Origin: Silvimonas sp. JCM 19000
GTDB lineage: Bacteria > Pseudomonadota > Gammaproteobacteria > Burkholderiales > Chitinibacteraceae
NCBI GenBank assembly: GCA_001313065.1
Contig: BBFD01000082.1
Coordinates: forward strand, 1-14,379
Direction: 5' to 3'
Length of the DNA: 14,379 nt
Position 1 is the first letter of the stretch. Each line of letters starts with the position of its first letter. The notes beneath the pieces were generated by a model that worked only from the letters and a program-made list of their open reading frames with translations, was not told the origin of the DNA and searched no databases. Both the position numbers and the translations under genes were made by a program. This document shows positions 1-8,572 of this stretch, in pieces.

Positions 1-395
1 CCGGTATAACGGCACCTTACGCAAGGCAGGTCGGCAAGCGCGCTCGATGACTGCCACCAGGCCGGCTTCCAGCAGTTTGGTCGCACTATACAGCAGCCCA
101 CCGCTAATCCAGTGGTGCCGGGCCATCCAGTAATACGCCAGCACCTTGGGGGGTTCAAACGCGATAAACAAGGCGCTGACCACAAGCATCGCCTGCCATG
201 GTGGCCGGCGCGATAACCATGCAAATGACCACAAACTCAGACGCCGCCATACCGGCAAAGTTAAAAAAACGCTTCCACCAGTGGGCGCACGTGCGTCCAA
301 AGCCAGGCTTGCAGCTCGATCAGCAATGCCAGCGGCAAGCTAAACCAGGTAGGGCGACGGGAGTAGGGCACGGAAGACGGACCTGGCGACGACAA
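1..395 (-). CDS. uncharacterised membrane protein, C-terminal end cut by window edge, one frameshift
   Basis: Reading the minus strand from a TTG at 395 gives a hydrophobic protein: a TWFSLPLALLIELQ segment, then WLSRRPPWQAMLVV, then FIAFEPPKVLAYYWMARHHW, and a tail with LLYSATKLLEAGLVAVIERACRPALRKVPLYR that continues past position 1. The frame breaks at the A7 run 263-269; reading it as five A joins both halves in one frame. The pattern (basic loop, PPW, hydrophobic helix, PPK, AYYW, then a helix with TKLLEAG and a CRPAL end) resembles a conserved but unnamed proteobacterial membrane protein that I know only as hypothetical. The start is uncertain, because the frame upstream of the TTG meets a stop (minus TAG at about 405). 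Function unknown. Confidence 0.55.
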
Positions 396-694
396 AATCT
401 GATTCTAGCTGTAGCGGCTGGCGTCGGCCTGACGCGCCTTGATTTATTCGGCCTCTGCTCGGTCTTTTTCCGGAGTCTGCGCGGCATAAAAGCCGGCCAG
501 GCCGGGAGAGAGGGCCAGCCTGCCGGATAAGAACGATCAGGGAAATGCACCTGAACAACGCGCCGTGTTAATGCCCCGATGACAAGACTTATTACCAATC
601 GGCGGATTGCGGGCATGCCCTATAAACATCCCCGCTGTGATCGCCCGGATTATTTGTGTGCGTCAGGTAAACCGGAGGATGCTTACGGCGTTGA
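396..694. other. about 300 nt without a clear gene; weak minus-strand coding trace
   Basis: No gene here is convincing. On the minus strand an ATG at 616 opens MPAIRRLVISLVIGALTRRV, and a stop at 444-446 closes a frame ending FYAAQTPEKDRAEAE. The two frames differ by one base, so adding one G/C base around 500-530 would give a 57-aa product with a hydrophobic N-terminus. This matches the G/C-loss errors elsewhere but is not proof. On the plus strand an ATG at 679 follows GGAGG with no spacing and opens only 14 codons. The promoter of the gene at 728 should lie here, but I see no clear -35/-10 pair. Confidence 0.3.
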
Positions 695-727
695 GTGGTG
701 CTGACCATCAGACAGGCAGCTAAGGCA

Positions 728-1282
728 ATGGATGTGGATGTATCGGTAGAAAGCGGCGAGCGCAGGCTGAACCAGTGGGTGGGTCTGACTGTTTTAATCC
801 TGTCGGTGATTATGGGTATGGCCAAAATCAAGGACGACAATATTGTGCAGGCGATGCAGCAGGCCAAGATGCAGGCGCTGGATACCTGGAACGAATATCA
901 GTCGACCCGGCTTAAACGTCATCAGCTTGAAAACACCGATCTGCTAATATCGGCGCTTTCGTCCGCCGCGCCTGCACAGCACGCGCGCGCAACGTTGGCT
1001 GGCCAGATGGCGCACTACGATAAAGAAGTGCCGCAATTACGCCACACCGCGCAGGCGCAAGATGCGCTCTACGACAAACTAAACTATCGGGATGACCAGT
1101 TTGATCTGGCCGATGCCCTGTTGAGCATCGCCATTGCCATGGCGGGTGTCACCGCCTTGACGCATTTGCGCTGGTTGATGGCGGTAAGCTGGGTGTTTGG
1201 TGCGACCGGGGCCGCTTTTGTGGTGGCGGCGTTTGCCAGCCTGCCCTTGCATCCCGACTGGATTATCGCGGTTCTAACCTGA
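728..1282 (+). CDS. DUF4337 family membrane protein
   Basis: The frame is open from a GTG at 695, but I take ATG 728. It gives the usual acidic N-terminus (MDVDVSVESGERRLNQ) just before the first membrane helix and makes a 184-aa protein. Layout seen: helix 1 at about residues 17-34 (WVGLTVLILSVIMGMA), a soluble, probably coiled middle with the family-like WNEYQSTRLKRH segment, and two hydrophobic helices near the C-terminus (ADALLSIAIAMAGVTAL; AVSWVFGATGAAFVVAAF). This order and length fit DUF4337 (Pfam family of unknown function). The frame is intact. The gene lies 43 nt upstream of the ABC permease on the same strand and could be co-transcribed. No biochemical role can be assigned. Confidence 0.75.
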   Translation: MDVDVSVESGERRLNQWVGLTVLILSVIMGMAKIKDDNIVQAMQQAKMQALDTWNEYQSTRLKRHQLENTDLLISALSSAAPAQHARATLAGQMAHYDKEVPQLRHTAQAQDALYDKLNYRDDQFDLADALLSIAIAMAGVTALTHLRWLMAVSWVFGATGAAFVVAAFASLPLHPDWIIAVLT

Positions 1283-1325
1283 ACGCCGCTGCGGCGCGGG
1301 TCCGCTTGCAATAAAGAGAACAACA

Positions 1326-3067
1326 ATGATGAACCTGGACCGCTTCCAGTTTTTTGCCGCGCCGTGTAGTCGACACCGGCAACCGATGGGATTGGGCGCT
1401 GCTGCCACTGGTACTCAGCGCGCTGATTCTGCTGGGCTATGGCGCCAGCCAGATGACCACGCCGTATCAGGTCGGCACCCAGTTGCCGATTACGCTCGAC
1501 CCGATCTGGCTGCCGTATTACCTGCTGCGCACCATGCTGCGCATGTTTATTGCGCTTGGCTTCTCGCTGGTGTTTGCCTGCGTGTTTGCTGCGCTGGCGG
1601 CCAAGGTGCGCGCGGCGGAGAAAGTCCTGATTCCGATGCTCGACATTTTGCAGTCGATTCCGGTGCTGGGCTTTTTTTGTCGATCACGATCACCGGTTTC
1701 ATTGCTTTGTTTCCCGGCAATCTGCTGGGCGTCGAGTGCGCATCGATCTTTGCCATTTTCTGTTCGCAAGCGTGGAATATGGCGTTCAGCCTGTACCAAT
1801 CCTTTCGTACCGTGCCCGCCGAACTGCAAGAAGCTTCACGCATCTTCCAGCTGTCTGGCTGGCATCGCTTCTGGCGTCTGGAAATGCCCTATGCCATGCC
1901 GGGGCTGCTGTGGAACATGATGATGTCCATGTCCGGCGGTTGGTTTTTTTTGTGGTGGCCTCCGAAGCCATTTCGGTCTCCAACCAGAACATCAAACTGC
2001 CGGGCATCGGTTCTTATATTTCCGCCGCGATCGAGGCGCGTGATCTTGGTGCCATCGGTTGGGCGATACTGGCCATGCTGATCGGCATCCTGCTGTACGA
2101 CCAGTTGTTCTTCCGGCCACTGTTAGCCTGGGCCGACAAATTCCGCTTTGAAGAAACCGGTAGCACCGGCGGGCAGTCTTCGTGGTTGCTGACCTGGTTG
2201 CGCCGTACCGACCGCATGCAAACCATGATGCTGCGCGGCTTTTCGGTCATCGACCGCAGCTTTGTGTATTTCCGCAAAAAACACGACGGCACCTCGATCA
2301 TGTCGCGCCAGCGCACGCATAACAGCACGGCCGAGCGCGTCTGGGATGCCGTGGTGGCCGCGCTGACGCTGTTCGCAATCTATCGGCTGTCGCACTTTAT
2401 CCTGAGCGAGGTCGGGCTGGCCGAAGTCGGGCATGTGTTTTTTTTGCTTGGCTTCTACACGCTGCTGCGGGTGATGGTGCTGATTGCGCTAGCTGCGGCC
2501 GTGTGGGTGCCGGTGGGGGTGTGGATAGGCATGAACCCGCGCTGGGCCGATCGCTTGCAGGCGGTGGCGCAGTTTCTGGCGGCGTTTCCGGCCAACCTGA
2601 CTTTTCCGCTGGCGGTTGTGGTTATCGTCAAATTCAATCTGCATCCAGACATCTGGTTGTCGCCGCTGATTATCCTGGGCACGCAGTGGTACATCCTGTT
2701 CAACGTGATTGCCGGCGCGTCCAATATCCCGACTGAACTGCGCTATGCCGCGCGCAACCTCGGCCTGACGGGCTGGCTGAAGTGGAAGCGCTATATGTTG
2801 CCCGCTGTCTTTCCCAGCTTTGTGACCGGGGCCATTACGGCCAGTGGCGGCTCGTGGAACGCCAGCATCGTGTCGGAGTACGTGACCTGGGGCAATACCA
2901 CGCTGGAAGCGCACGGCCTGGGCAGCTATATCGCGCATATGACAGCGGTGGGTGATTTTCCGCGCATTGCACTCGGCATCGGCGTGATGTGCGTGTTTGT
3001 GATGGGTTTGAACCACTTTGTCTGGCGCCGCTTGTACAAGCTGGCCGAAGAGCGCATGCATTTCTGA
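1326..3067 (+). CDS. ABC transporter permease, fused double-permease type (NitT/TauT-like), three frameshifts
   Basis: The gene encodes an inner-membrane channel subunit holding two binding-protein-dependent permease domains in one chain. Read as given it is split over three frames. The breaks are at T runs 1350-1355 (6, expected 5), 1672-1678 (7, expected 5) and 1944-1951 (8, expected 6). Undoing them gives 578 aa, usual for this fused type. Domain 1 has the EAA-like loop ELQEASRIFQLSGWHRFWRLEMP and a MMSMSGGWFFVVASEAIS segment; domain 2 has ELRYAARNLGLTGWLKWKRYMLP and TASGGSWNASIVSEYV. A T8 run at 2438-2445 is in frame but could be a T5 lengthened by three. Start: ATG 1326 (or the adjacent ATG 1329) after a weak AAAGAGA. 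The ATPase follows 69 nt later. No substrate-binding protein is present, so the substrate is unknown; the nitrate/taurine likeness describes fold only. Confidence 0.85.
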
Positions 3068-3136
3068 GCGCATGCGGACGCAGCAAAATCAGGGCGCAAG
3101 CATAACGAATACACCGCAGCAGGCGGGAGAACCAGA

Positions 3137-4455
3137 ATGGCAAATGCATTGATTGAATTGAAAGGCGTCGGCAAATCGTTCCGTTCGGCCGACGGCACCC
3201 AGCGCGCGGTACTGGAGGACGTTGATTTCACCCTGGCCGAAGGCGAGATCGTCGCTTTGCTCGGCCAGTCTGGCTCCGGCAAGTCCACGCTGCTGCGGCT
3301 GATGGCCGGGCTGATACCGGCCGATGAAGGCTCGGTGCATTATCGCGGCCAGCCTATCTATGGCCCTACGCGCGGCGTATCGATGGTGTTTCAGTCGTTT
3401 GCCTTGTTTCCGTGGCTTACCGTGCAACAGAACGTTGAACTGGGGCTGGAAGCCCGCGGCGTGCCGCAAGCCGAGCGCGAAGAACGCGCCGAAAAAAGCG
3501 ATTGAGCTGATCGGCTTGTCCGGCTTTAACGGCGCTTTGCCGCGTGAATTATCGGGCGGCATGCGCCAACGCGTCGGCATAGCCCGGGCGTGGTGGTGGA
3601 GCCCGATATCCTGCTGATGGACGAAGCGTTTTCTGCGCTCGATGTGTTGACCGGCGAGCAATTGCGCGACGACATGCTGGAGTTGTGGGAGAGCAAACAA
3701 ACGCCGATGCGCGGCATTCTGGTGGTCTCGCACAATATCGAAGAAGCCGTGTTGATGGCCGATCGCGTGCTTATTTTCGCCAGCGATCCGGGCCGCGTGC
3801 GCGCCGAACTACGCATCTCGTTGCCGCGTCCGCGCAATCCGGAAAGCGTAGAAGTGCGCAGCCTGATCGACGAGGTGTACGCCCTGATGACGGCGCGTAC
3901 CCGTGCCGGCAAAACCACCGAGGCACCAGCGATCTGCATCTGGCCTATCGTTTGCCGGAAGCCGACGTCAGCCGTATGGAAAGCTTGCTGGAAATGTTGT
4001 CCGAGCCGCCATTCAATGGCCGTGCTGATTTGCCGGCTCTGGGTGAAGAAACCGAGCTGACCGACGATGAATTGCTGCCGCTGACCGATGCGCTGCATTT
4101 GCTCGGGCTGGCGCAGGTGGCGCATGGCGATATTGCAACCACGCCGCTGGGCCAGCGTTATGTGCAGGCCGAAAATACCGAGCGCCAGCAAATCTTTGGT
4201 ACGCAACTGTTGGCACACGTGCCCCTGGCGGCCCATATCCGCCATAGCCTTGATAGCAGTGATTCGGGCGAGTTGCCAGAAGAGCCGTTCTTGCGCATGC
4301 TGCGCGAGTCTATGGATGCCGACGAAGCCGAACGCGTGCTCAAGGTGGCCATCGAATGGGGCCGCTATGGCGAAGTCTATGAATATGGTTTCCACACCGG
4401 TCTGATCCGCTTGCCGGAAGAAGACGAACCCGAATCCGAAGAGGCAGAAAGCTGA
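3137..4455 (+). CDS. ABC transporter ATPase with C-terminal AAA-associated domain, three frameshifts
   Basis: This is the ATP-hydrolysing partner of the preceding permease. Seen: Walker A GQSGSGKST (residues 43-51), Q-loop VFQ (84-86), signature LSGGMRQRVGIARA, Walker B ILLMDEAFSALD and H-loop VVSHNIEEAV. About 170 residues follow, including NGRADLPAL, HVPLAAHIR and EWGRYGEVYEY, matching the AAA-associated C-terminal domain (PF09821) found on ATPases of this double-permease type. Breaks: A6 at 3492-3497 (expected 5), one base lost between 3590 and 3591 (RALVVEPD expected) and one C lost near 3926. Corrected length is 439 aa. Start ATG 3137 follows GCGGGAGA. The likeness to nitrate/taurine ATPases does not set the substrate. 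Confidence 0.87.
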
Positions 4456-4456
4456 T

Positions 4457-5614
4457 TTGTCACGCGTCGATCTAAACCGCGATACCCCCTCGCTCAGTAG
4501 CGAACAACGCCAGGCCATTGCCTCGCGTTCCAGCTGGGTGAGCGTGTGGGTGAATATCTGTTTGACCATAGGCCAGCTGGTCACCGGCGTGCTGGCGCAT
4601 TCGCAAGGTTTGATCGCGGACGGTCTGCATTCCTTGTCGGATCTGCTTTCGGATTTTGTGGTGCTGTTTGCCAACAAACACAGCCACAAAGCCGCCGACG
4701 CCGACCATCAATATGGCCACGCCCGCTTTGAAAACGCCGCATCGCTGGCGCTGGGCGTGTTGTTGCTGAGCGTGGCTGGTGTGATGTTGTTCCGCGCGGT
4801 GGAACGTATTCAGGACCCCAGCCATATCCCGCAAGTACATGCCGTCGCCCTCTGGGTGGCGGTGGCGGCCATCGTCGCCAAAGAGGGCCTGTTCCGTTAC
4901 ATGATGCGCGAGGCCAAACGCGTCAATTCCAGCATGCTGATGGCCAATGCATGGCACGCCCGCTCGGACGCGGCGTCTTCATTGGTGGTGGCGCTGGGTG
5001 TGATCGGCAATCTGCTTGGTTTTCCGGTGCTCGATCCGCTGGCGGCGATCATTGTTGGCGTGCTGGTGGGGCGCATGGGCTGGACCTTTGGTTGGGATGC
5101 CCTCAACGATCTGATGGACCGCGCGCTGCCCCCGCCGCAGGTCGATGCGATACGCAAAGTGCTGGAAAACACGCCGGGCGTGCTCAATGCGCATGATCTG
5201 CGCACGCGCAAGATGGGCGATTCGGCGCTGGTGGATGTACATCTGGAAGTCGACGCCCACATCAGTGTCAGCGAGGGCCATCACGTGGCGGTGTTGGCGC
5301 GGCGCGCAGTGCTCGCGCAGTTTGATGTGCTGGATGTGCAGGTGCATATCGACCCGCGCGAAATGGACTCGCCGGCCGATGTGCCATTGCCCACCCGCCG
5401 CGATGTGGTGGCGGCGCTCAGTGGTTTGCTGGGGGACGTGGAGCAGGGTGGCTGGCAAGTGGTGCTGCATTACATCAACGGCACGCTGGAACTGGAATTG
5501 CGCCTGGCTGCGGGCCTGCAGATTCCGGCCACGGCCAGCATCGAGCAGCAGTTATCCGGTGCTTTGCGTTGTCCGGTCAAGCTGACGCTGTGGCAAGCGG
5601 CTGCGCTTATTTGA
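4457..5614 (+). CDS. cation diffusion facilitator, probable Zn2+ or similar divalent-metal exporter
   Basis: An intact 385-aa protein of the CDF family, which exports divalent metal ions from the cytoplasm against protons. The membrane part has the HxxxD pair in helix 2 (H58, D62 in GLHSLSDLLSD), the HQYGHARFE loop (84-92) and the HxxxD pair in helix 5 (H167, D171 in WHARSD). HxxxD/HxxxD is the site common in Zn2+ carriers; the metal itself is inferred. From about 220 on comes the soluble cytoplasmic dimerisation domain (VHLEVDAHISVSEGH, VQVHIDP), followed by an extra tail of about 80 residues. TTG 4457 starts 1 nt after the ATPase stop, so translation is probably coupled. Its end overlaps the convergent response-regulator gene by 8 nt. 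One of the few genes here with no indel. Confidence 0.92.
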   Translation: MSRVDLNRDTPSLSSEQRQAIASRSSWVSVWVNICLTIGQLVTGVLAHSQGLIADGLHSLSDLLSDFVVLFANKHSHKAADADHQYGHARFENAASLALGVLLLSVAGVMLFRAVERIQDPSHIPQVHAVALWVAVAAIVAKEGLFRYMMREAKRVNSSMLMANAWHARSDAASSLVVALGVIGNLLGFPVLDPLAAIIVGVLVGRMGWTFGWDALNDLMDRALPPPQVDAIRKVLENTPGVLNAHDLRTRKMGDSALVDVHLEVDAHISVSEGHHVAVLARRAVLAQFDVLDVQVHIDPREMDSPADVPLPTRRDVVAALSGLLGDVEQGGWQVVLHYINGTLELELRLAAGLQIPATASIEQQLSGALRCPVKLTLWQAAALI

Positions 5615-6260
5615 CGATGCCGACGCGGATCGCATAACGGATCAGGTCGGCATTAGAGCCAAAGCCCATTTTTTTTGCAGAATGCCGCTGCGATAACTGC
5701 TGACCGTCTTGGCCGAAAGATTAAGTTCTTTGGCAATCTGCATCGGATCTTGCCCGATAGCAATGCGATAAAAAAAATCTGGAATTCACGCGCGGACAGC
5801 GTTTCGTGCATAGGTCGGTCGCTGGATAAGGTCACCTGGCTCACCAACTGGTTGAGCGTGGCATCGCTCAGATAATGGTTACCCGAAGCCACGCGGCGGA
5901 TGGCGCCGGTTAATGCGGCTGGCGGATCTGACTTGCTGATAAAACCTTTGGCGCCGGCCCGTAGCATGCTGATGGCGTAAAGGCTTTCCGGGTATTCGCT
6001 AAAGATCAGCACGGCGGGGGCCGGTTCGATCTGGCGGATGGCGTGCAGGGTATCCAGTCCGTTTTTTTGCCCGGCATGGCAATGTCCAGCAAGATCACGT
6101 CATATTGATGCTTGCGCAGCAAAGAAATCACTTCGTCGCCACTGGCAGCCTCACCGGTGACCTTAAGGTCGGGCTCGGTGTGGATAGAGTCGGCAACGCC
6201 CAGGCGCACGATAGGATGACTATCGGCAACCAGGATGCGAACGTGATCTGGAGCGGTCAT
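5607..6260 (-). CDS. NarL/LuxR-type response regulator, three frameshifts
   Basis: A two-component DNA-binding regulator. Receiver: acidic D13 (ILVADSHP), phospho-acceptor D59 (LLDIAMPG), S87 (LIFSEYPE) and K109 (GFISKSD). Linker, then a LuxR-type helix-turn-helix with LSAREFQIF, IAKELNLSAKTVSSYRS and the end NADLIRYAIRVGIVK. Corrected length is 215 aa, standard for the class. The breaks are T7 at 6062-6068 (expected 5), A8 at 5770-5777 (expected 6) and T8 at 5669-5676 (expected 6), each two bases too long. Start ATG 6260 follows AGGGAAG. No histidine kinase is encoded next to it, so its signal and targets are unknown. Confidence 0.9.
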
Positions 6261-6333
6261 GACTTCCCTGTACTTAGTCCAACCCGGCCGGATGGGCAGG
6301 CCAGGCGACGGCGCTTGTTGCTAAACAATAGAA

Positions 6334-6378
6334 AACCGCCAGGGGCCGTGCCAGTTAGGGCACTCGCGCCTGGCGGTT
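6334..6378 (-). terminator. intrinsic terminator behind the DUF1328 gene
   Basis: A perfect 10-bp stem, AACCGCCAGG at 6334-6343 pairing with CCTGGCGGTT at 6369-6378, with a small inner GTGCC/GGCAC stem. In the minus direction it ends in GGTTTTCTATTG, a short U-tract, and lies 17 nt past the stop at 6396. It separates the DUF1328 gene from the response regulator. Confidence 0.75.
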
Positions 6379-6395
6379 ATCTCACTGCGACCTCG

Positions 6396-6560
6396 TTACC
6401 ACCCTCGCATAAAGCCCAGCACAACGCTGACGAGGAAAATAACCAGGAACAAGAAGAACAGAATACGAGCAATATCTGCGGCGCCTGCTGCAATTCCACC
6501 GAAGCCGAATACGGCAGCAATAATGGCGATAATAAAGAATACGACGGCATAGTGAAGCAT
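6396..6560 (-). CDS. DUF1328 / YtjA-like small membrane protein
   Basis: A 54-aa protein starting [20 protein letters not shown], then [20 protein letters not shown] and a second helix ending in VLGFMRGW. The order (aromatic start, helix, FGFGGIA-A turn with ADIA, second helix, short basic end) is typical of DUF1328 (PF07043), two-helix inner-membrane proteins of unknown function common in proteobacteria. Two ATGs are possible: AGGAGG at 6569-6574 is 8 nt from ATG 6560 but only 2 nt from ATG 6566, so 6560 is chosen. It appears to be transcribed alone, with a terminator behind it and another upstream. Confidence 0.9.
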   Translation of the reverse strand: MLHYAVVFFIIAIIAAVFGFGGIAAGAADIARILFFLFLVIFLVSVVLGFMRGW

Positions 6561-6568
6561 GATCATTT

Positions 6569-6574
6569 CCTCCT
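6569..6574 (-). promoter_or_regulatory. ribosome binding site of the DUF1328 gene
   Basis: A perfect AGGAGG on the minus strand, 8 nt before ATG 6560. It decides between two in-frame ATGs six bases apart. Confidence 0.8.
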
Positions 6575-6769
6575 GGTACTGGATTAAGGTTGTCCAATAT
6601 TGTTTCCGGACTCCACGCTTTGCATTCTAAACATTAGCCGTTAAAAAACCCATTGATTCAGGGCTGATTAAGCGGTCGGCTGCGTCCTACAGTTTTCGTC
6701 ATCTTTACGGGACATAAAGCGGATTTGTCCGACAAAAACATCAATCAATAATATTGAAGAAAATAATAC

Positions 6770-6796
6770 AAAAAAGGCGGGTCTAATCCCGCCTTT
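6770..6796 (-). terminator. intrinsic terminator behind galU
   Basis: A 9-bp stem, AAAGGCGGG (6773-6781) pairing with CCCGCCTTT (6788-6796), with a 6-nt loop. On the minus strand it runs into a six-U tract (6775-6770), a strong intrinsic terminator 8 nt past the galU stop. The plus-strand reading has only three U after the stem and is weaker. Confidence 0.88.
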
Positions 6797-6803
6797 GCAT
6801 ATG

Positions 6804-7743
6804 CTAGATAATCGGCGTGCCGTCCGCGCCCGGGTCATCCACTTTGACTCGATGTGGCGTGTACGGCAGGTTTACTCCCAGATAGCGCGCGAAGGCCGCG
6901 CCCAGATCGGGATGGCGCAGACCGTAGTCCACAGTGGCGCACAGATAGCCCAGTTTGCTGCCGCAGTCGTAGCGTTCACCTTCAAAGGCATAAGCACGGA
7001 TGGGTTTGCCCTGGCTGCGCAAGGTTTCGATGGCATCGGTCAGCTGGATTTCATCGCCTTTGCCCGGCGCAGTCTGCGCCAATACCTCAAATATATCCGG
7101 CGTAAATACGTATCGGCCTACAACGCCAAAATTGGAAGGCGCATCAGCTGGATCAGGTTTTTTTCAACAATGCCATCCAGACTATATAAACGTGGGCCTA
7201 ATTCTGAACCCGAAATGATGCCGTATTGTTTGGTATCTTCTGCCGGTACGGATTGCATGCCAATTACGCTGCAGGAATATTCCTCATAGACATCCAGTAA
7301 TTGGCGGATAGCCGGTGTTTCAGCATCGATTAAATCATCGGCCAGAATAACCACAAATGGCTCATTGCCCACCAGCGGCTGCGCACATAACACCGCATGG
7401 CCCAGGCCGCGTTGTTCCACCTGGCGGGTATAGGTAAAGCTCAGGTTGTCCGGAATGACAGACTGGATTTGTTTGAGCAATTCATCTTTGCCATGCGCGG
7501 CCAGCTCGGCTTCCAGCTCATACGCTTTATCAAAGTGGTCTTCGATATTGCGTTTACCGCGCCCGGTCACAAAAAATCATTTGCGTAATGCCCGCGGCGG
7601 CGGCTTCTTCTACCGCGTACTGGATCAGCGGTTTATCGACGATGGGCAGCATTTCTTTGGGCGATGCTTTGGTCATCGGCAAAAAACCGTGTGCCAAAAC
7701 CGGCCACCGGAAACACTGCTTTGCGTACGGGCTGCGCAGGCAT
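6804..7743 (-). CDS. galU: UTP--glucose-1-phosphate uridylyltransferase, three frameshifts
   Basis: GalU makes UDP-glucose from UTP and glucose-1-phosphate in the cytoplasm, feeding cell-envelope sugars, trehalose and galactose use. Seen: the nucleotide-binding start [20 protein letters not shown] with [14 protein letters not shown] after it, [15 protein letters not shown], the substrate-site region [32 protein letters not shown] and the glycine-rich [12 protein letters not shown]. Three T/A runs break it: A6 at 7681-7686 and A6 at 7571-7576 (each expected 5), and T7 at 7158-7164 (expected 5). Corrected length is 311 aa, near the usual 290-300. ATG 7743 follows GGAGGAG at good spacing. It sits 32 nt after the DUF4142 gene and may share its transcript. 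glgX, another user of the glucose-1-phosphate pool, lies divergently close by. Confidence 0.93.
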
Positions 7744-7775
7744 GATCAAACTCCTCCGTGCTGATAGATGGGTTG

Positions 7776-8332
7776 TTATTCGCTGCGCGAGTTGGCCAGC
7801 AGTTTGCGCGCCATGGATAACTGGTCATCCAGTATCGGCATCGAGCTTTGTGCAATGGCTTTGATATCGGCATCTTTGCCGTGCTCGGTTTCATCCAGAT
7901 ACAGCGTTTGCGCATCGAGCTTTTTTCTTGGCAACGCCAGGCTTAGATAATCGTGCTCAAACATCGGGCTCTTTTGCGTCTTTAGATGTTTGGCCAGCGT
8001 CAATGCCTCCGCATCCGGTTCGCTGGGCAGCACAATGCCCTTGTTTTTTTGGCCAGCTTGTCCAGCGCCTGCAAATGCGCTTGCTGCAGCGTAATGATCT
8101 GCTGCGCAAAGGCTTTGACTTCAGGAATATTGGCCTGGGTTTGCGCGATCTGTGCCAGCTGGATATCGGCGTTGGCGTAGCGTGCGGCCAGCTCCATAAA
8201 TTTGATATCCGGGGCGGCCACGGACGGATTGGCGGCCTGAGTGGCGGAGGCGGGGTCGGCGGTATGTGCGATCTCCACCGCGCCCAGGCCAATGACGGCG
8301 GCGAGCACAGCGGCTTCGAGTGCAAGTTTCAT
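7776..8332 (-). CDS. DUF4142 family exported protein, one frameshift
   Basis: A predicted secreted helical protein. It has a signal peptide (MKLALEAAVLAAVIGLGAVE, likely cut near HTA-DPA), then FMELAARYANADIQLAQIA, VKAFAQQIITLQQAH, a conserved-looking FEHDYLSLAL and a closing helix SMPILDDQLSMARKLLA. This fits DUF4142 (PF13628), a ferritin-like helical-bundle family in the periplasm whose function is not established. T7 at 8044-8050 (expected 5, two extra) is the only break; corrected length 184 aa. AGGAG at 8341-8345 favours ATG 8332 (8-nt spacing) over ATG 8338 (2 nt). The next gene downstream on its strand is galU. Confidence 0.82.
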
Positions 8333-8340
8333 GGCCATCA

Positions 8341-8345
8341 CTCCT
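8341..8345 (-). promoter_or_regulatory. ribosome binding site of the DUF4142 gene
   Basis: AGGAG on the minus strand, 8 nt before ATG 8332 and 2 nt before ATG 8338. It follows an A7 run (plus T7 at 8345-8351), so the length of the upstream leader is not reliable. The rest of 8346-8572, between the divergent DUF4142 and glgX genes, must hold both promoters, but I find no confident -35/-10 pair. Confidence 0.65.
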
Positions 8346-8572
8346 TTTTTTAATGATGGAACCATGCTAGGCGTCAGCCTTCTTTGCCGCCGTCAAACAG
8401 CCGCGCAAGCTGGCGTAGTCACAAACAGACGATCCGTGTCGGGCCGCCGACTACAGCCTGGGTGCCAAGTAGGCGCATTCCTATAGTCGTTTCCTCTTGC
8501 GCACAATTGTTGCAATGCGGGGCTTGCCGCACAGTTGCGCTCAATCTCATAACCACCCCCGCAGGCTCAACA

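Noticed and set aside
679..723. A 14-codon leader ORF after GGAGG
   Set aside because: The Shine-Dalgarno abuts the ATG with no spacing and the peptide shows no attenuator-like codon run.
1284..1296. CGCCG/CGGCG hairpin after the DUF4337 gene as a terminator
   Set aside because: Only a 5-bp stem and no U-tract; the ABC permease starts 30 nt on, so termination is doubtful.
1672..1951. Homopolymer tracts as phase-variation switches
   Set aside because: Runs are only 6-8 bases and occur in housekeeping genes such as galU, glgX and dgoD at once; this is not the pattern of contingency loci.
2489..3073. A long minus-strand frame of 194 aa inside the permease gene
   Set aside because: The opposite strand has a clear permease domain with recognisable loops; the minus reading is low-complexity His/Arg/Gln-rich shadow.
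3526..4689. A 387-aa minus-strand frame across the ATPase and CDF start
   Set aside because: It runs antisense to well-recognised domains and has no recognisable family features.
5669..6068. Programmed ribosomal or transcriptional slippage rescuing the A/T runs
   Set aside because: Three separate slips would be needed in one 215-aa regulator, with no slippage motif plus stimulatory structure; improbable in a GC-rich genome.
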